Shown: positions 1 to 8,306 of the stretch, one piece after another
Position numbering within the stretch: the stretch's first letter is position 1
Layout of the letters: the number at the start of each line of letters is the position of its first letter
Source: Bifidobacteriaceae bacterium
Lineage (GTDB): Bacteria > Actinomycetota > Actinomycetes > Actinomycetales > WQXJ01
Assembly: GCA_031278675.1 (NCBI GenBank)
Contig: JAITJY010000182.1
Span: 1-19,418 of the forward strand
Length of the DNA stretch: 19,418 nt
Reading direction: 5' to 3'
Program-made: the position numbers and the translations under genes
The notes under the pieces: model-generated
What the model saw: only the letters and a program-made list of their open reading frames with translations
Told to the model about the DNA's origin: nothing
Databases searched by the model: none

Positions 1-1
1 G

Positions 2-2371
2 GAACTCGCCGCAGATCAAGACTTCGTTGACCGCGTAGCGGCGGCCGCAGCGGAATTGGACCGCTACCTGCGTGAACCGCGTTGGTACCAGGCGCTCGGC
101 GAGGACGCACCCCGGTCAATTGCGTACTTCTCGCCCGAATTTGGGATCACGGCAGTGCTCCCGCAATATTCGGGTGGGCTGGGAATCCTCGCGGGCGACC
201 ACCTGAAATCAGCCTCTGACCTGGGAGTACCCATCACAGGCGTCGGCCTGTTCTATCAGGCGGGCTACTTCAAGCAGTCGCTGACCCGGGATGGCTGGCA
301 GGCGGAAACCTATCCAGTGCTGGACCCGAACGGATTACCGCTATCGCTGCTGCGCGAAGCAGACGGCACACCGGCCGTGGTGACGCTGGCGCTGCCGGGC
401 GGGGGCGAACTCGGCGCCCACATCTGGCAAGCCCAAGTTGGGCGAGTGCCGCTGTTGCTGCTGGACTCCAACATCCCGTCCAACCCGGATGCGGCCCGGG
501 GCGTGACGGACCGGCTCTACGGCGGTAGCGGCGAGCACCGGTTGCTCCAGGAACTGTTGCTGGGGATTGGTGGGGTGCGGGCGCTGCGCGCGTACGCGCG
601 CTTGACGGGCGGGGCTGCCCCCGAAGTGTTCCACACCAACGAAGGCCACGCCGGCTTTTTGGGGATAGAGCGGATCAGGGAATACACCGCGCAAGGCATG
701 ACCTTCGACGAAGGCCTAGAAGCGGTGCGCGGCTCAACGGTGTTCACCACCCACACGCCGGTGCCGGCCGGCATAGACCGGTTCGAGACGTCATTGGTGG
801 CGAAGTATTTTTCGCCGCCGCTGGCAATTCCAGGGGTCGATGCCGCCCAGATCCTCGCCTTAGGCAAAGAGGATTACGATGGCGGCGATCCGGCCGTGTT
901 CAACATGGCGGTCATGGGGCTGCGGTTGGGTGGCCGGGCGAACGCCGTTTCCGTGTTGCACGGGAAGGTCTCCCGGGCGATGTTCGCCGGGTTGTGGCCA
1001 GGGTTCGATCACTCCGAAGTGCCGATCACTGCGGTCACCAACGGGGTCCATTCGCCCACCTGGTTGGACCGGACCTACGGGGAACTTGAATCGTTGCGGA
1101 TCAGCGAAGGCCCTGAGGCACAGGGGTCGGAGGGGTGGCTCAACACGGCGGTGGTGTCTGATCAGGCGCTGTGGGACTTGCGCCGCGAGTCGCGGAGCCG
1201 GTTGGTGGAGGATGCCCGGCGCCGGTTGCGGGCGTCCTATTCGGCTCGCGGGGCTTCGCCGGCGGAGCTCGGCTGGATCGACGGGGTCCTGTCCCCGGAC
1301 GTTTTGACCATCGGGTTTGCGCGGCGGGTGCCCACCTACAAGCGCCTGACCCTGATGCTGCGGGACCCGGAGCGGTTGCGGGCTTTGCTGTTGGACCAGG
1401 ATCATCCGGTCCAGTTGGTGGTGGCGGGCAAGTCGCATCCGGCGGATGAGCAGGGGAAATCGTTGATTCAGGAACTGGTCCGTTTCACGGATGACCCGGA
1501 GGTGCGCGGGAAGATCGTGTTCCTCCCGAACTATGACATGGACATGGCGGAAACATTGTTCCCCGGGTGTGACGTGTGGCTGAACAACCCGCTGCGTCCC
1601 TTGGAGGCCTGCGGTACCTCCGGGATGAAGGCTGCGATCAACGGCGCCCTCAATTTGTCGATCCTGGATGGCTGGTGGGATGAGTGGTTCGACGGCCGCA
1701 ACGGCTGGGCCATTCCGACCGCTGACGGCGTCGACAACCCTGAGCGCCGTGATGACCTGGAAGCGCAGGCGCTCTATGACCTGATCCAGTTGCAGGTTGC
1801 GCCACGGTTTTATGCCCGCGATGCGCGCGGGCTACCGGTGACCTGGTTGGAGATGGTGCGTCACACCTTGGCGACGTTGGCGCCGAAGGTTCAAGCGACC
1901 CGGATGGTGGCCGAATACGTCCAGCGGCTGTATGCGCCCGCTGCGGCGTTGGGCCGGCGCCTGACGGCTAACGGCTTGGCGGGCGCTAAGGACTTGGCGG
2001 CGTGGAAGGCGAAGGTCCGGGCGGGTTGGCCTGGGGTTCGCGTGGAACACGTCGAGTCCGGGGGAGTGGCCGATGTCGCCCATGTCGGTGACGTAGTCAC
2101 CGTCACGGCGTACGTCTCGCTGGGGTCTCTTCGCGCCGATGACGTTGATGTTCAGGTGGTTTACGGGCGCGCTACCGAAGGTGATCAGCTCAAGTCCGGT
2201 TACAAGGTGGACTCGCTGGCCTGTCGGCAAATCGACGATTCGGGCCAGGCTGCGTTCGGTGGCACCATCCAGTTGGGTCACTCCGGCCCGTTCGGCTATA
2301 CCGTGCGCATTGTGCCGCAGCACCCGCTGTTGGTGACCAACGCCGACCTGGGTTTGATCGCCTCCGCCTGA
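2..2371 (+). CDS. glgP: Alpha-glucan (glycogen) phosphorylase, 5'-partial
   Basis: Cytoplasmic glycogen phosphorylase: it releases glucose-1-phosphate from alpha-1,4-glucan ends using pyridoxal phosphate. The frame is open to the left edge with no stop, and the first visible residues (ELAADQDF...LDRYLREPRWYQ) read as the family's interior N-terminal region. The TTG at 56 is therefore not a real start, and the N-terminal part (DUF3417-like in this short-form family) lies outside the window. Supporting motifs are the sugar-binding start IAYFSPEFGI, the HTNEGHAGFL loop, VFTTHTPVPAG, a GFARRVPTYKR segment, and the PLP-binding GTSGMKAAINGALNLSILDG with the Schiff-base lysine codon at 1628-1630. 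About 790 residues are visible; complete homologues are about 850. The C-terminal beta-rich tail, about 110 residues, is typical of actinobacterial members. The stop is 29 bases from the convergent glgX stop, so the two genes point at each other. Confidence 0.97.
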   Translation, partial: ELAADQDFVDRVAAAAAELDRYLREPRWYQALGEDAPRSIAYFSPEFGITAVLPQYSGGLGILAGDHLKSASDLGVPITGVGLFYQAGYFKQSLTRDGWQAETYPVLDPNGLPLSLLREADGTPAVVTLALPGGGELGAHIWQAQVGRVPLLLLDSNIPSNPDAARGVTDRLYGGSGEHRLLQELLLGIGGVRALRAYARLTGGAAPEVFHTNEGHAGFLGIERIREYTAQGMTFDEGLEAVRGSTVFTTHTPVPAGIDRFETSLVAKYFSPPLAIPGVDAAQILALGKEDYDGGDPAVFNMAVMGLRLGGRANAVSVLHGKVSRAMFAGLWPGFDHSEVPITAVTNGVHSPTWLDRTYGELESLRISEGPEAQGSEGWLNTAVVSDQALWDLRRESRSRLVEDARRRLRASYSARGASPAELGWIDGVLSPDVLTIGFARRVPTYKRLTLMLRDPERLRALLLDQDHPVQLVVAGKSHPADEQGKSLIQELVRFTDDPEVRGKIVFLPNYDMDMAETLFPGCDVWLNNPLRPLEACGTSGMKAAINGALNLSILDGWWDEWFDGRNGWAIPTADGVDNPERRDDLEAQALYDLIQLQVAPRFYARDARGLPVTWLEMVRHTLATLAPKVQATRMVAEYVQRLYAPAAALGRRLTANGLAGAKDLAAWKAKVRAGWPGVRVEHVESGGVADVAHVGDVVTVTAYVSLGSLRADDVDVQVVYGRATEGDQLKSGYKVDSLACRQIDDSGQAAFGGTIQLGHSGPFGYTVRIVPQHPLLVTNADLGLIASA

Positions 2372-2400
2372 GCCTCGATCCACCGATCCGTGCTGCGGGG

Positions 2401-4734
2401 TCACGCTCCGAGGTGGGCCTCGGTGGGGGTGGAGAGATAGAGCCGGAGGGAGAGTAGGTGGCTGGGGACGGTGGCGCCGCCGCGCGCCACCGGCGGGCCC
2501 TCAAGGCCGTCTGCGACGGCCGCATCCTCCGGTTCACTCCAGGTCGAATCCCAGATCAGCTCCCAGTGGGCGCCGGCCTTGGCCGGCGCCAGAACGCAAT
2601 CAGCCCCGTCCAGGGCACCATTGATCAGCACCAATGCGTCGCGCGCGGCCGGTTGCGGGCTGTGGCGCAGCATCTGGACCTGACGGAAGCCCGGATCATG
2701 CCATTGGCTCGGTGTGGCAGGGGACCCGTCGAACGCGTACCACCCGAGATCCGGCAGGCCATCGCCGGTGGGGGCACCGGTCAAGAACCTCCCCGGCCGC
2801 AGCACCGGATGTTCGCGACGCAGCGCGAACAAGAACCGGAAGGTCTTGACCAGATCGCGTTGCCAAGCCCCCCACTGCCAATCGAGCCAAGAGATCGGCC
2901 CGTCCTGGCAATAAGCGTTGTTGTTGCCCCACTGCGTCCGGCCGAACTCGTCCCCAGCGCAGTACATCGGCACCCCAGCGGACAGCGCCAACGTGCCGAT
3001 CAGGTTCCTGATGGAACGCTGCCGCAGGGCAGTGATCGTGTCCAAACCGAGGGAAGCGTCCCAGGCGCGGGAGTCGGCATCGTCCGTAATAAGGCCTTCT
3101 ACGCCATGGTTCCATGACCTGTTGTCATCGCTGCCGTCGCGGTTGTTTTCCCCGTTGGGCTGGTTGTGTTTGTAGTCGAAGGCGACCAGGTCCCGCAAGG
3201 TGAACCCGTCGTGAGCGGTGACAAAGTTGATGGACCCGGCCGGTCCGTGATTCCCCATCGGATCGCCGCTGGCAAACAGGTCGGCGCTGCCAGACATGCG
3301 GGTCGCCACATCCCGGGCGGACGGCGGGCGCCGCCCGGCGGACATTTCCTTGGGCCCGGTCAGCCAAAACGCCCGCACATCGCCCCTAAAAGAGTCATTC
3401 CAGGCGGCAATCGGCACCGGGAATGAGCCGGTCTGCCAGCCGCCCGGCCCCACGTCCCACGGTTCGGCGATGTGTTTGCACTGGCGCAGCACCGGGTCGG
3501 AGCGCAGCGCCACCAAGAACGGATGCTCCGAGTCGAACCCGTCATAGGTCCGGGCCAACGTCACCGCCAGGTCGTAGCGGAAACCGTCTACTTGATACTC
3601 GGTGACCCAGTGCCGCAACGAATCGAGCGCCAGCGCTACAGCCATCTGGCGTCTAAAGTCCAATGTGTTGCCGGTCCCTGTGACATCCGCATAGCGGGCT
3701 GGGACCGAACCGTCATGCAAATACCAGGCCAGGTTGTCCAGGCCGCGCCAACAAACTGTGGGACCGGCCATACCAACTTCGCAAGTGTGGTTGTAGACCA
3801 CATCCAAGATGACCTCAATGCCAGCCTCATGGAGCAGGCGGATCATGCCTTTGACCTCGCGGTTGACGGCGTCCGGGCCGGCGGCGCGGGCGGCCTCGGT
3901 GGCATAGCGCGGGTTTGGTGCGAAGTAGGACAGGGTGGAATAGCCCCAATAGTTGGTCAGACCGTGTTGGGCCAGGTGCGGTTCTGACATCGAGGCGTGG
4001 ATCGGCAAGAGTTCGAGGGCAGTGACACCCAGCGATTTGAGGTGCTCAATGGTGGCCTCATGGGCCACGCCGGCGTATGTGCCGCGCAGGTGCGGCGGGA
4101 TCGCCTCCCGCATCATGGTCAAACCTCTGACATGGCCTTCCATGATGACGGTTTGTTCCCACGGGACGGCCGGGCGTCCCTGCCAGCCCCAGTCGAAACC
4201 CTCATCTGTCACCACGGAATACGCCATATACGGCGCGGAGTCGCGTTCGTCTCTGGTCCATGGCCAACCGACCGGGTTGAGCTGCGAGTTTGTGCGGTGC
4301 GCATGGAGCGCGCCGGACATCACCGGGGTGCCGTCCAGCCCTCTGCCATAGGGGTCCAGCAGCAGTTTGTTCGGGTTGTACAGGTGCCCGGCGGCCGGGT
4401 CCCAGCGTCCATCCGCCCGGAACCCGTAGCGTTGTCCCACCCCAATCCCGGGAACATGCCCATGGAACATGCCGTTGGTTGGCCCGTTCAAAGTGATGCG
4501 GCGTTCGTGTTGCGCCAGCGTGTGCGGTTGATCGATCAAACAGAGTTGTAGAGCGGTGGCGTGTGGCGCCATCACGCAAACGTCGATCCCGCCACCGGCC
4601 AGACGGACGCCGGGCAGATTGGTTTGAGGGAAATGCAAAGGCGCCGCCAGCCCAGCGTCTTCGAAGTGCACCCGATAAGCTTGCCTCACGATCACCGTGA
4701 GAGCCAAACCCGGACGGCGTGTTTTGGTATCCAA
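2401..4734 (-). CDS. glgX: Glycogen debranching enzyme GlgX (isoamylase type)
   Basis: Hydrolyses alpha-1,6 branch linkages of phosphorylase-limit glycogen and so works with the convergent glgP. The 777-residue product has an N-terminal CBM48-like beta domain (about 40-165), then a GH13 barrel with the usual conserved regions: DVVYNH (311-316), GFRYDL with nucleophile Asp388 preceded by Arg386, acid/base Glu424 in IAEPWD, and TAHDG with His508-Asp509. NYWGYSTLSYFAP (about 261-273) is also diagnostic. The C-terminal part is a beta-sandwich. The start is TTG at 4734, just after an in-frame TAG, with GGGA five bases upstream. The roughly 40 residues before the recognisable CBM48 do not look conserved, so a GTG shortly inside is possible. 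The gene is divergent from the amidase at 4858. A close alternative is another isoamylase or TreX-type debrancher; linkage to glgP favours GlgX. Confidence 0.95.
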   Translation of the reverse strand: MDTKTRRPGLALTVIVRQAYRVHFEDAGLAAPLHFPQTNLPGVRLAGGGIDVCVMAPHATALQLCLIDQPHTLAQHERRITLNGPTNGMFHGHVPGIGVGQRYGFRADGRWDPAAGHLYNPNKLLLDPYGRGLDGTPVMSGALHAHRTNSQLNPVGWPWTRDERDSAPYMAYSVVTDEGFDWGWQGRPAVPWEQTVIMEGHVRGLTMMREAIPPHLRGTYAGVAHEATIEHLKSLGVTALELLPIHASMSEPHLAQHGLTNYWGYSTLSYFAPNPRYATEAARAAGPDAVNREVKGMIRLLHEAGIEVILDVVYNHTCEVGMAGPTVCWRGLDNLAWYLHDGSVPARYADVTGTGNTLDFRRQMAVALALDSLRHWVTEYQVDGFRYDLAVTLARTYDGFDSEHPFLVALRSDPVLRQCKHIAEPWDVGPGGWQTGSFPVPIAAWNDSFRGDVRAFWLTGPKEMSAGRRPPSARDVATRMSGSADLFASGDPMGNHGPAGSINFVTAHDGFTLRDLVAFDYKHNQPNGENNRDGSDDNRSWNHGVEGLITDDADSRAWDASLGLDTITALRQRSIRNLIGTLALSAGVPMYCAGDEFGRTQWGNNNAYCQDGPISWLDWQWGAWQRDLVKTFRFLFALRREHPVLRPGRFLTGAPTGDGLPDLGWYAFDGSPATPSQWHDPGFRQVQMLRHSPQPAARDALVLINGALDGADCVLAPAKAGAHWELIWDSTWSEPEDAAVADGLEGPPVARGGATVPSHLLSLRLYLSTPTEAHLGA

Positions 4735-4754
4735 TTGTTCCCGGATCTAATTCG

Positions 4755-4786
4755 TTAGCGGCCCGCATTGGGCGAACCGCCGCTAA
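4755..4786. promoter_or_regulatory. Inverted repeat in the glgX/amidase divergent intergenic region
   Basis: Perfect 8-base arms TTAGCGGC (4755-4762) and GCCGCTAA (4779-4786) are separated by 16 bases. Beyond the arms the symmetry continues imperfectly (flanks ATTCG on the left, TGATTC on the right). The element lies 21 bases upstream of the glgX start and 72 bases upstream of the amidase start. It could be an operator for either gene or a leader hairpin in the glgX mRNA. No convincing -35/-10 pair could be assigned in this 123-base gap. Confidence 0.45.
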
Positions 4787-4857
4787 TGATTCGGCGTAGC
4801 CCCATGCAAGGCGTATGGTGGATGGCGTTGGTTGTCTTCCCCAATCGATTGTGAGAT

Positions 4858-7017
4858 TTGAAGATGCGAGCCAGATTCTGCTCTAGAGCCATCGCAGCGG
4901 CGCTCGGCGTCGCCTTGTTTGGAGGCCTCACGGCCGTCAGTGCGCCGCAGGCCGCAGCCGACCCGCCGCCCTTGGTTGCGGCCGAGGATTCCGGTATCAC
5001 TCCTGCCAGCGCAGATTTGGTCGCCGAGGAGGTGACGCAGGCCCTGCCGCCGGGTGACCAGGGCGTCAGCCCCTTGGACGATGCCGCGCCCACCGACCCA
5101 GCCCGCCTTGGCGCCGAGCACGGCAATGTGGCAGTCCTGGAAGTCGCCGAGGCGGATCAAGCCGAACTGTCCTTGGCCCAAGGTGACGAGCGTCTTGAGG
5201 CGTTGGTGACTGCGCCGTTCGAGACCGCTGAGTTTTCTGTGGCCGGGGTGACTTGGGAGGGCGACACGCCTCCGGGACGCATCCTGGCGCGCGCCTACCA
5301 GGACGGCGTCTGGACGGAGTGGTTCGACCTCGAGATGGATGATGGTCCTGCCGCGACCAGCGCGGAGGGTGTCCGCTCCCAGCATGCTTCCAGTCCGTTC
5401 GTGGCTGCCGGGGCCACCGGCATCCAGATTCAGGTCCTGTCCCAGGTCGGTGCGCCCTTGCCGGATGGTGTCGCGCCAGCTATCGTCCCCCTCGCCGCCA
5501 ACGCTGATTCGGCTGGGAGCGCTGCGGCAGGTGACTGGAGCGCTGCGGCAGGTGGCGCGGGCGGCGCCGAGACGGCATCGTCCGAGGGGAGTGGCGCTGT
5601 TGCGGGACCGTCTGCGGGGGGCTTGGCGGGTGCGGCGGCGCAAGCGCTCGGCAGCGGGGCGGCGGCGTTGACGCAACCGGCCATCAGATTGCGGGCGGAA
5701 TGGGGCGCACGCAGCGCGGACTATTCGGGTAACGCGGGCGGCCAACCGATCGTTGCGGCGCAACTGAAAGGCGCCATCGTCCACCACCAAGCGGGCTCGA
5801 ACACTTATACGCAAATACAGGTGCCAGGCATTATCAAAGGCATCCAAAGCTGGCACATGGACAACAACGGCTGGGACGACATCGGCTACAACTTCCTAGT
5901 CGATAAGTACGGCGTGGTGTGGGAAGGGCGCCAAGGCGGGATCATGCGCAACATAGTCGGCGCCCACGCTACCGACTTCAATACGGGCTCGACAGGCGTC
6001 TGCTTCCTGGGTGATCTGGACAAGGTAGAACCGGCCGCAGAGGCACTGGCTGCGGCGGGCGAACTGATCGCCTGGCGGCTGTCGCTGGCCGGGATCACCG
6101 ACCTGCGCGGCACCACGGTCTACCCGAACGACCCGAAACAGCAGCCCAAACCCGTGATCGCGGGACACCGCGACGTGAACGCGACCACGTGCCCTGGCCG
6201 CTACCTTTACGCCAAACTGGATGTGTTGCGGGAGGCGATAGCCGAGCCGGTCATCCCGCTGACCAAGGTGCAAACCGTGGTCTCGCCGGACCTGACGGGC
6301 GACGGACGCGGCGACCTGGTAGTGGTCGATGAGGCCGGTGATGTGTTCATCTACCCGATGACGTCCGCCACGAGCCTCGGCGCGCCCTACCGGGTGGCTC
6401 AAGGCTGGCAAGACGCTACCGTGCTGGCCCCAGGCGACTGGAACAGCGACGGCCGGGGAGATCTGATGCGAATCGCAGCGGATGGGCGCCTCTACCTGCA
6501 TGCCGGTGCAGGCAGCGGCGGAACCGCGTTCGGCGAAGGCGTCGAAGTGGGGCACGGTTGGGCGAGCTACAAGGTGTATCCGTCCAGCGACGTGAACGGC
6601 GACGGCAAACGCGACCTGTTGGCGATCGACTCAGCGAATCGGCTGTTCCTCTACCGGGGCACCGGCCGTGGCGGCTTCTATTCCGGCCGGCTCCAGGTGG
6701 GCCACGCCTGGGGGCCCTACCAATTGCATGCCGCCGGCAACCTCAACCCCGACCGGTACGCGGACATTTTGGCGATCAACGAGGCCGGTGAACTTTACAC
6801 CTACCTGGGCCGGGGCGGCGGTGGTTTCAACAAACCCACCAAGTCCGGTCACGGCTGGAACAACTGCGCCATGGCGGCCGGAGCCGACTTGAGCGGTGAT
6901 GGTCAGGCTGACATGATCGGCGTCTGCGGGGCGGCGAAGGGGTTGTATCTGTACCACGGGCGCGGCAACGGCGCGTTTGTGAGCAAGGGGTTATTGGTCG
7001 CCGACTGGGGCGCCTGA
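4858..7017 (+). CDS. Secreted PGRP-type N-acetylmuramoyl-L-alanine amidase with C-terminal FG-GAP/VCBS repeats
   Basis: Likely peptidoglycan hydrolase that cleaves the bond between MurNAc and L-alanine outside the cell. A Sec signal peptide is clear: basic start, hydrophobic run at about 10-28, then an Ala-x-Ala-type site near 33-35. Residues 60-210 form an actinobacterial N-terminal module (WEGDTPPG, DGVWTEWFDLE). A Gly/Ala/Ser-rich linker follows (about 213-265), then the PGRP/amidase_2 domain (about 276-465) with zinc ligands His309 or His310 (VHHQAG), His437 (GHRDVN) and Cys445 (TTCPG), plus Tyr in IGYNF. From about 475 to the end are five repeats of the form D-x-(N/S/T)-x-D-G-x-x-D, as in DLTGDGRGDL, DWNSDGRGDL and DVNGDGKRDL; the fourth (NLNPDRYADI) is divergent. 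They probably form a beta-propeller that binds wall polymer or calcium. The start is TTG 4858 or ATG 4864; an in-frame TGA lies just upstream. Confidence 0.93.
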   Translation: MKMRARFCSRAIAAALGVALFGGLTAVSAPQAAADPPPLVAAEDSGITPASADLVAEEVTQALPPGDQGVSPLDDAAPTDPARLGAEHGNVAVLEVAEADQAELSLAQGDERLEALVTAPFETAEFSVAGVTWEGDTPPGRILARAYQDGVWTEWFDLEMDDGPAATSAEGVRSQHASSPFVAAGATGIQIQVLSQVGAPLPDGVAPAIVPLAANADSAGSAAAGDWSAAAGGAGGAETASSEGSGAVAGPSAGGLAGAAAQALGSGAAALTQPAIRLRAEWGARSADYSGNAGGQPIVAAQLKGAIVHHQAGSNTYTQIQVPGIIKGIQSWHMDNNGWDDIGYNFLVDKYGVVWEGRQGGIMRNIVGAHATDFNTGSTGVCFLGDLDKVEPAAEALAAAGELIAWRLSLAGITDLRGTTVYPNDPKQQPKPVIAGHRDVNATTCPGRYLYAKLDVLREAIAEPVIPLTKVQTVVSPDLTGDGRGDLVVVDEAGDVFIYPMTSATSLGAPYRVAQGWQDATVLAPGDWNSDGRGDLMRIAADGRLYLHAGAGSGGTAFGEGVEVGHGWASYKVYPSSDVNGDGKRDLLAIDSANRLFLYRGTGRGGFYSGRLQVGHAWGPYQLHAAGNLNPDRYADILAINEAGELYTYLGRGGGGFNKPTKSGHGWNNCAMAAGADLSGDGQADMIGVCGAAKGLYLYHGRGNGAFVSKGLLVADWGA
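5516..5554 (+). repeat. 21-base tandem duplication in the amidase linker
   Basis: The 18-base core GGAGCGCTGCGGCAGGTG occurs at 5516-5533 and again at 5537-5554, a period of 21 bases (7 codons). It encodes a doubled (G/W)-S-A-A-A-G-(D/G) unit in the flexible Gly/Ala/Ser linker between the N-terminal module and the amidase domain. This looks like recent in-frame slippage and should only change linker length. Confidence 0.8.
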
Positions 7018-7020
7018 CGC

Positions 7021-7040
7021 GGCGAAATTGAGCTTTCGCC
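7021..7040 (+). terminator. Stem-loop directly after the amidase stop
   Basis: GGCGAAA (7021-7027) pairs perfectly with TTTCGCC (7034-7040) across a 6-base loop, three bases after the stop codon. There is no T-tract downstream, so it is either a T-less actinobacterial-type terminator or a 3'-end protective hairpin. Its position favours a role in separating the amidase transcript from the next gene. Confidence 0.6.
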
Positions 7041-7112
7041 CTGGTGGGCGCTCGCGTCCAAGCCTCGCTGGCGCACAGGGGTCTAGCGCGACAGGCCACC
7101 GGGGGCGGTGGC

Positions 7113-8306
7113 ATGATTGGCGGGATGGATTCCGAAATCTACCTCGATTATGCGGCTACGGCACCGCTCAGCGGCGCGGCGCGCGCCGCCTATGCGGCGG
7201 CTGATGTCCCCGGCAATCCTCACGCCCTGCACCGGCCAGGGCGGCGCGCCCACCGCGTCCTCGATGACGCCCGCGAGGCGATTGCCGACGCACTGGGCGC
7301 CGAGGTGGCACACGTGATCTTCACATCGGGTGGCACAGAAGCTGATGGCTTGGCGATCCAGGGGATCTTTGCGTCCCGCCAACTTGACCAGCCGCGTCCC
7401 AGCGTGTTGGTCGGTGCCACAGAACACGCCGCAGTGCGGGAGAATGCCCAGTTGTTGGCGAACCGTGGTGGGGTTGTCGTAGAGATTCCGGTTGACTCTA
7501 ACGGGATCATCTCGTTGGCTTTTGTGGCAGACCACCTGGCCAGCGCTGGCCAGGAGACCGCGCTGATCAGCGTCATGGCGGCGAACAATGAGACGGGTGC
7601 GCTCCAACCGGTCGACGGTGTGGTTGAACTGGCGGTGGCCGCCGGGGTGCCGGTCCATTCCGACTGGGTCCAGGCCGCCGGGAAGCTGCCGCTGAACTTT
7701 GCCGCCAGTGGCTTAGCGGCGGCGAGTATCTCCGCGCACAAACTCGGTGGCCCCGGCGGATTGGGAGCGCTGCTGGCCAGGCTGCGCCTGGGGATTGCGC
7801 CGTTGATCGGCGGCGGCGGTCAGGAAAGAGGAGTGCGGTCCGGGACCGTCGATGCTCGCGGGGCGGCGGCCTTCGCGGCGGCGCTGACTGAGACAGGCGG
7901 GCCCGCCCCGGCGGACCTGGAAGCCATGCTCGCTCCGTTGGATGCCCTGGTGGCTGAGCATCCGGCGCTGCGCGCCCTGACCCCACCGTGGGCTCACCTG
8001 CCGGGTTTGCGGAGCTTTAGTGTGGCCGAAGCCAAGGGAGAATCCCTGGTCTACTTGTTGGACCGGGAGTCGATCGCGGTTTCGACCGGTTCGGCCTGCA
8101 CAGCGGGTGTGGCCGGCCCGTCACGCGTGCTGGAGGCGATGGGGTTGGACAGCGCCGCCGCAGCGTCTGCTATCAGGGTGTCGGTGGGGGCCGCATCTGC
8201 CCCTGAGCACATATTGGCGCTGGTCCGGGCCCTGCCTGAGGCGATTGAGCGCGCCCAGGCCGCTTCGAGCGTGCGGGCGGCGCCGCGTCACGCGAGGCTC
8301 GCATGA
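7113..8306 (+). CDS. Cysteine desulfurase (NifS/IscS-type, PLP-dependent)
   Basis: Removes sulfur from L-cysteine, giving alanine and an enzyme-bound persulfide that feeds sulfur acceptors. The 397-residue product starts with the characteristic YLDYAATAPL. It contains TSGGTEAD, EHAAVRENAQ, MAANNETGALQP, the PLP lysine Lys210 in SAHKLGGPGGLG, RSGTVDARG, and the persulfide cysteine Cys329 in STGSACTAG. The frame is open back to a GTG at 7044. ATG 7113 is preferred because GGGGGCGG sits about five bases upstream; ATG 7125 would also leave the whole conserved region. The stop overlaps the mnmA start as ATGA, pointing to translational coupling and to MnmA as a main sulfur acceptor. A general IscS-like role in Fe-S assembly cannot be excluded, as no suf/isc genes are in view. 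Confidence 0.95.
   Translation: MIGGMDSEIYLDYAATAPLSGAARAAYAAADVPGNPHALHRPGRRAHRVLDDAREAIADALGAEVAHVIFTSGGTEADGLAIQGIFASRQLDQPRPSVLVGATEHAAVRENAQLLANRGGVVVEIPVDSNGIISLAFVADHLASAGQETALISVMAANNETGALQPVDGVVELAVAAGVPVHSDWVQAAGKLPLNFAASGLAAASISAHKLGGPGGLGALLARLRLGIAPLIGGGGQERGVRSGTVDARGAAAFAAALTETGGPAPADLEAMLAPLDALVAEHPALRALTPPWAHLPGLRSFSVAEAKGESLVYLLDRESIAVSTGSACTAGVAGPSRVLEAMGLDSAAAASAIRVSVGAASAPEHILALVRALPEAIERAQAASSVRAAPRHARLA

Noticed and set aside
4783..5856. 357-codon open frame on the minus strand opposite the amidase
   Set aside because: Arg/Gln-rich with no domain, lies antisense to a signal peptide and family-conserved coding sequence, and is a common by-product of GC-rich codon use.
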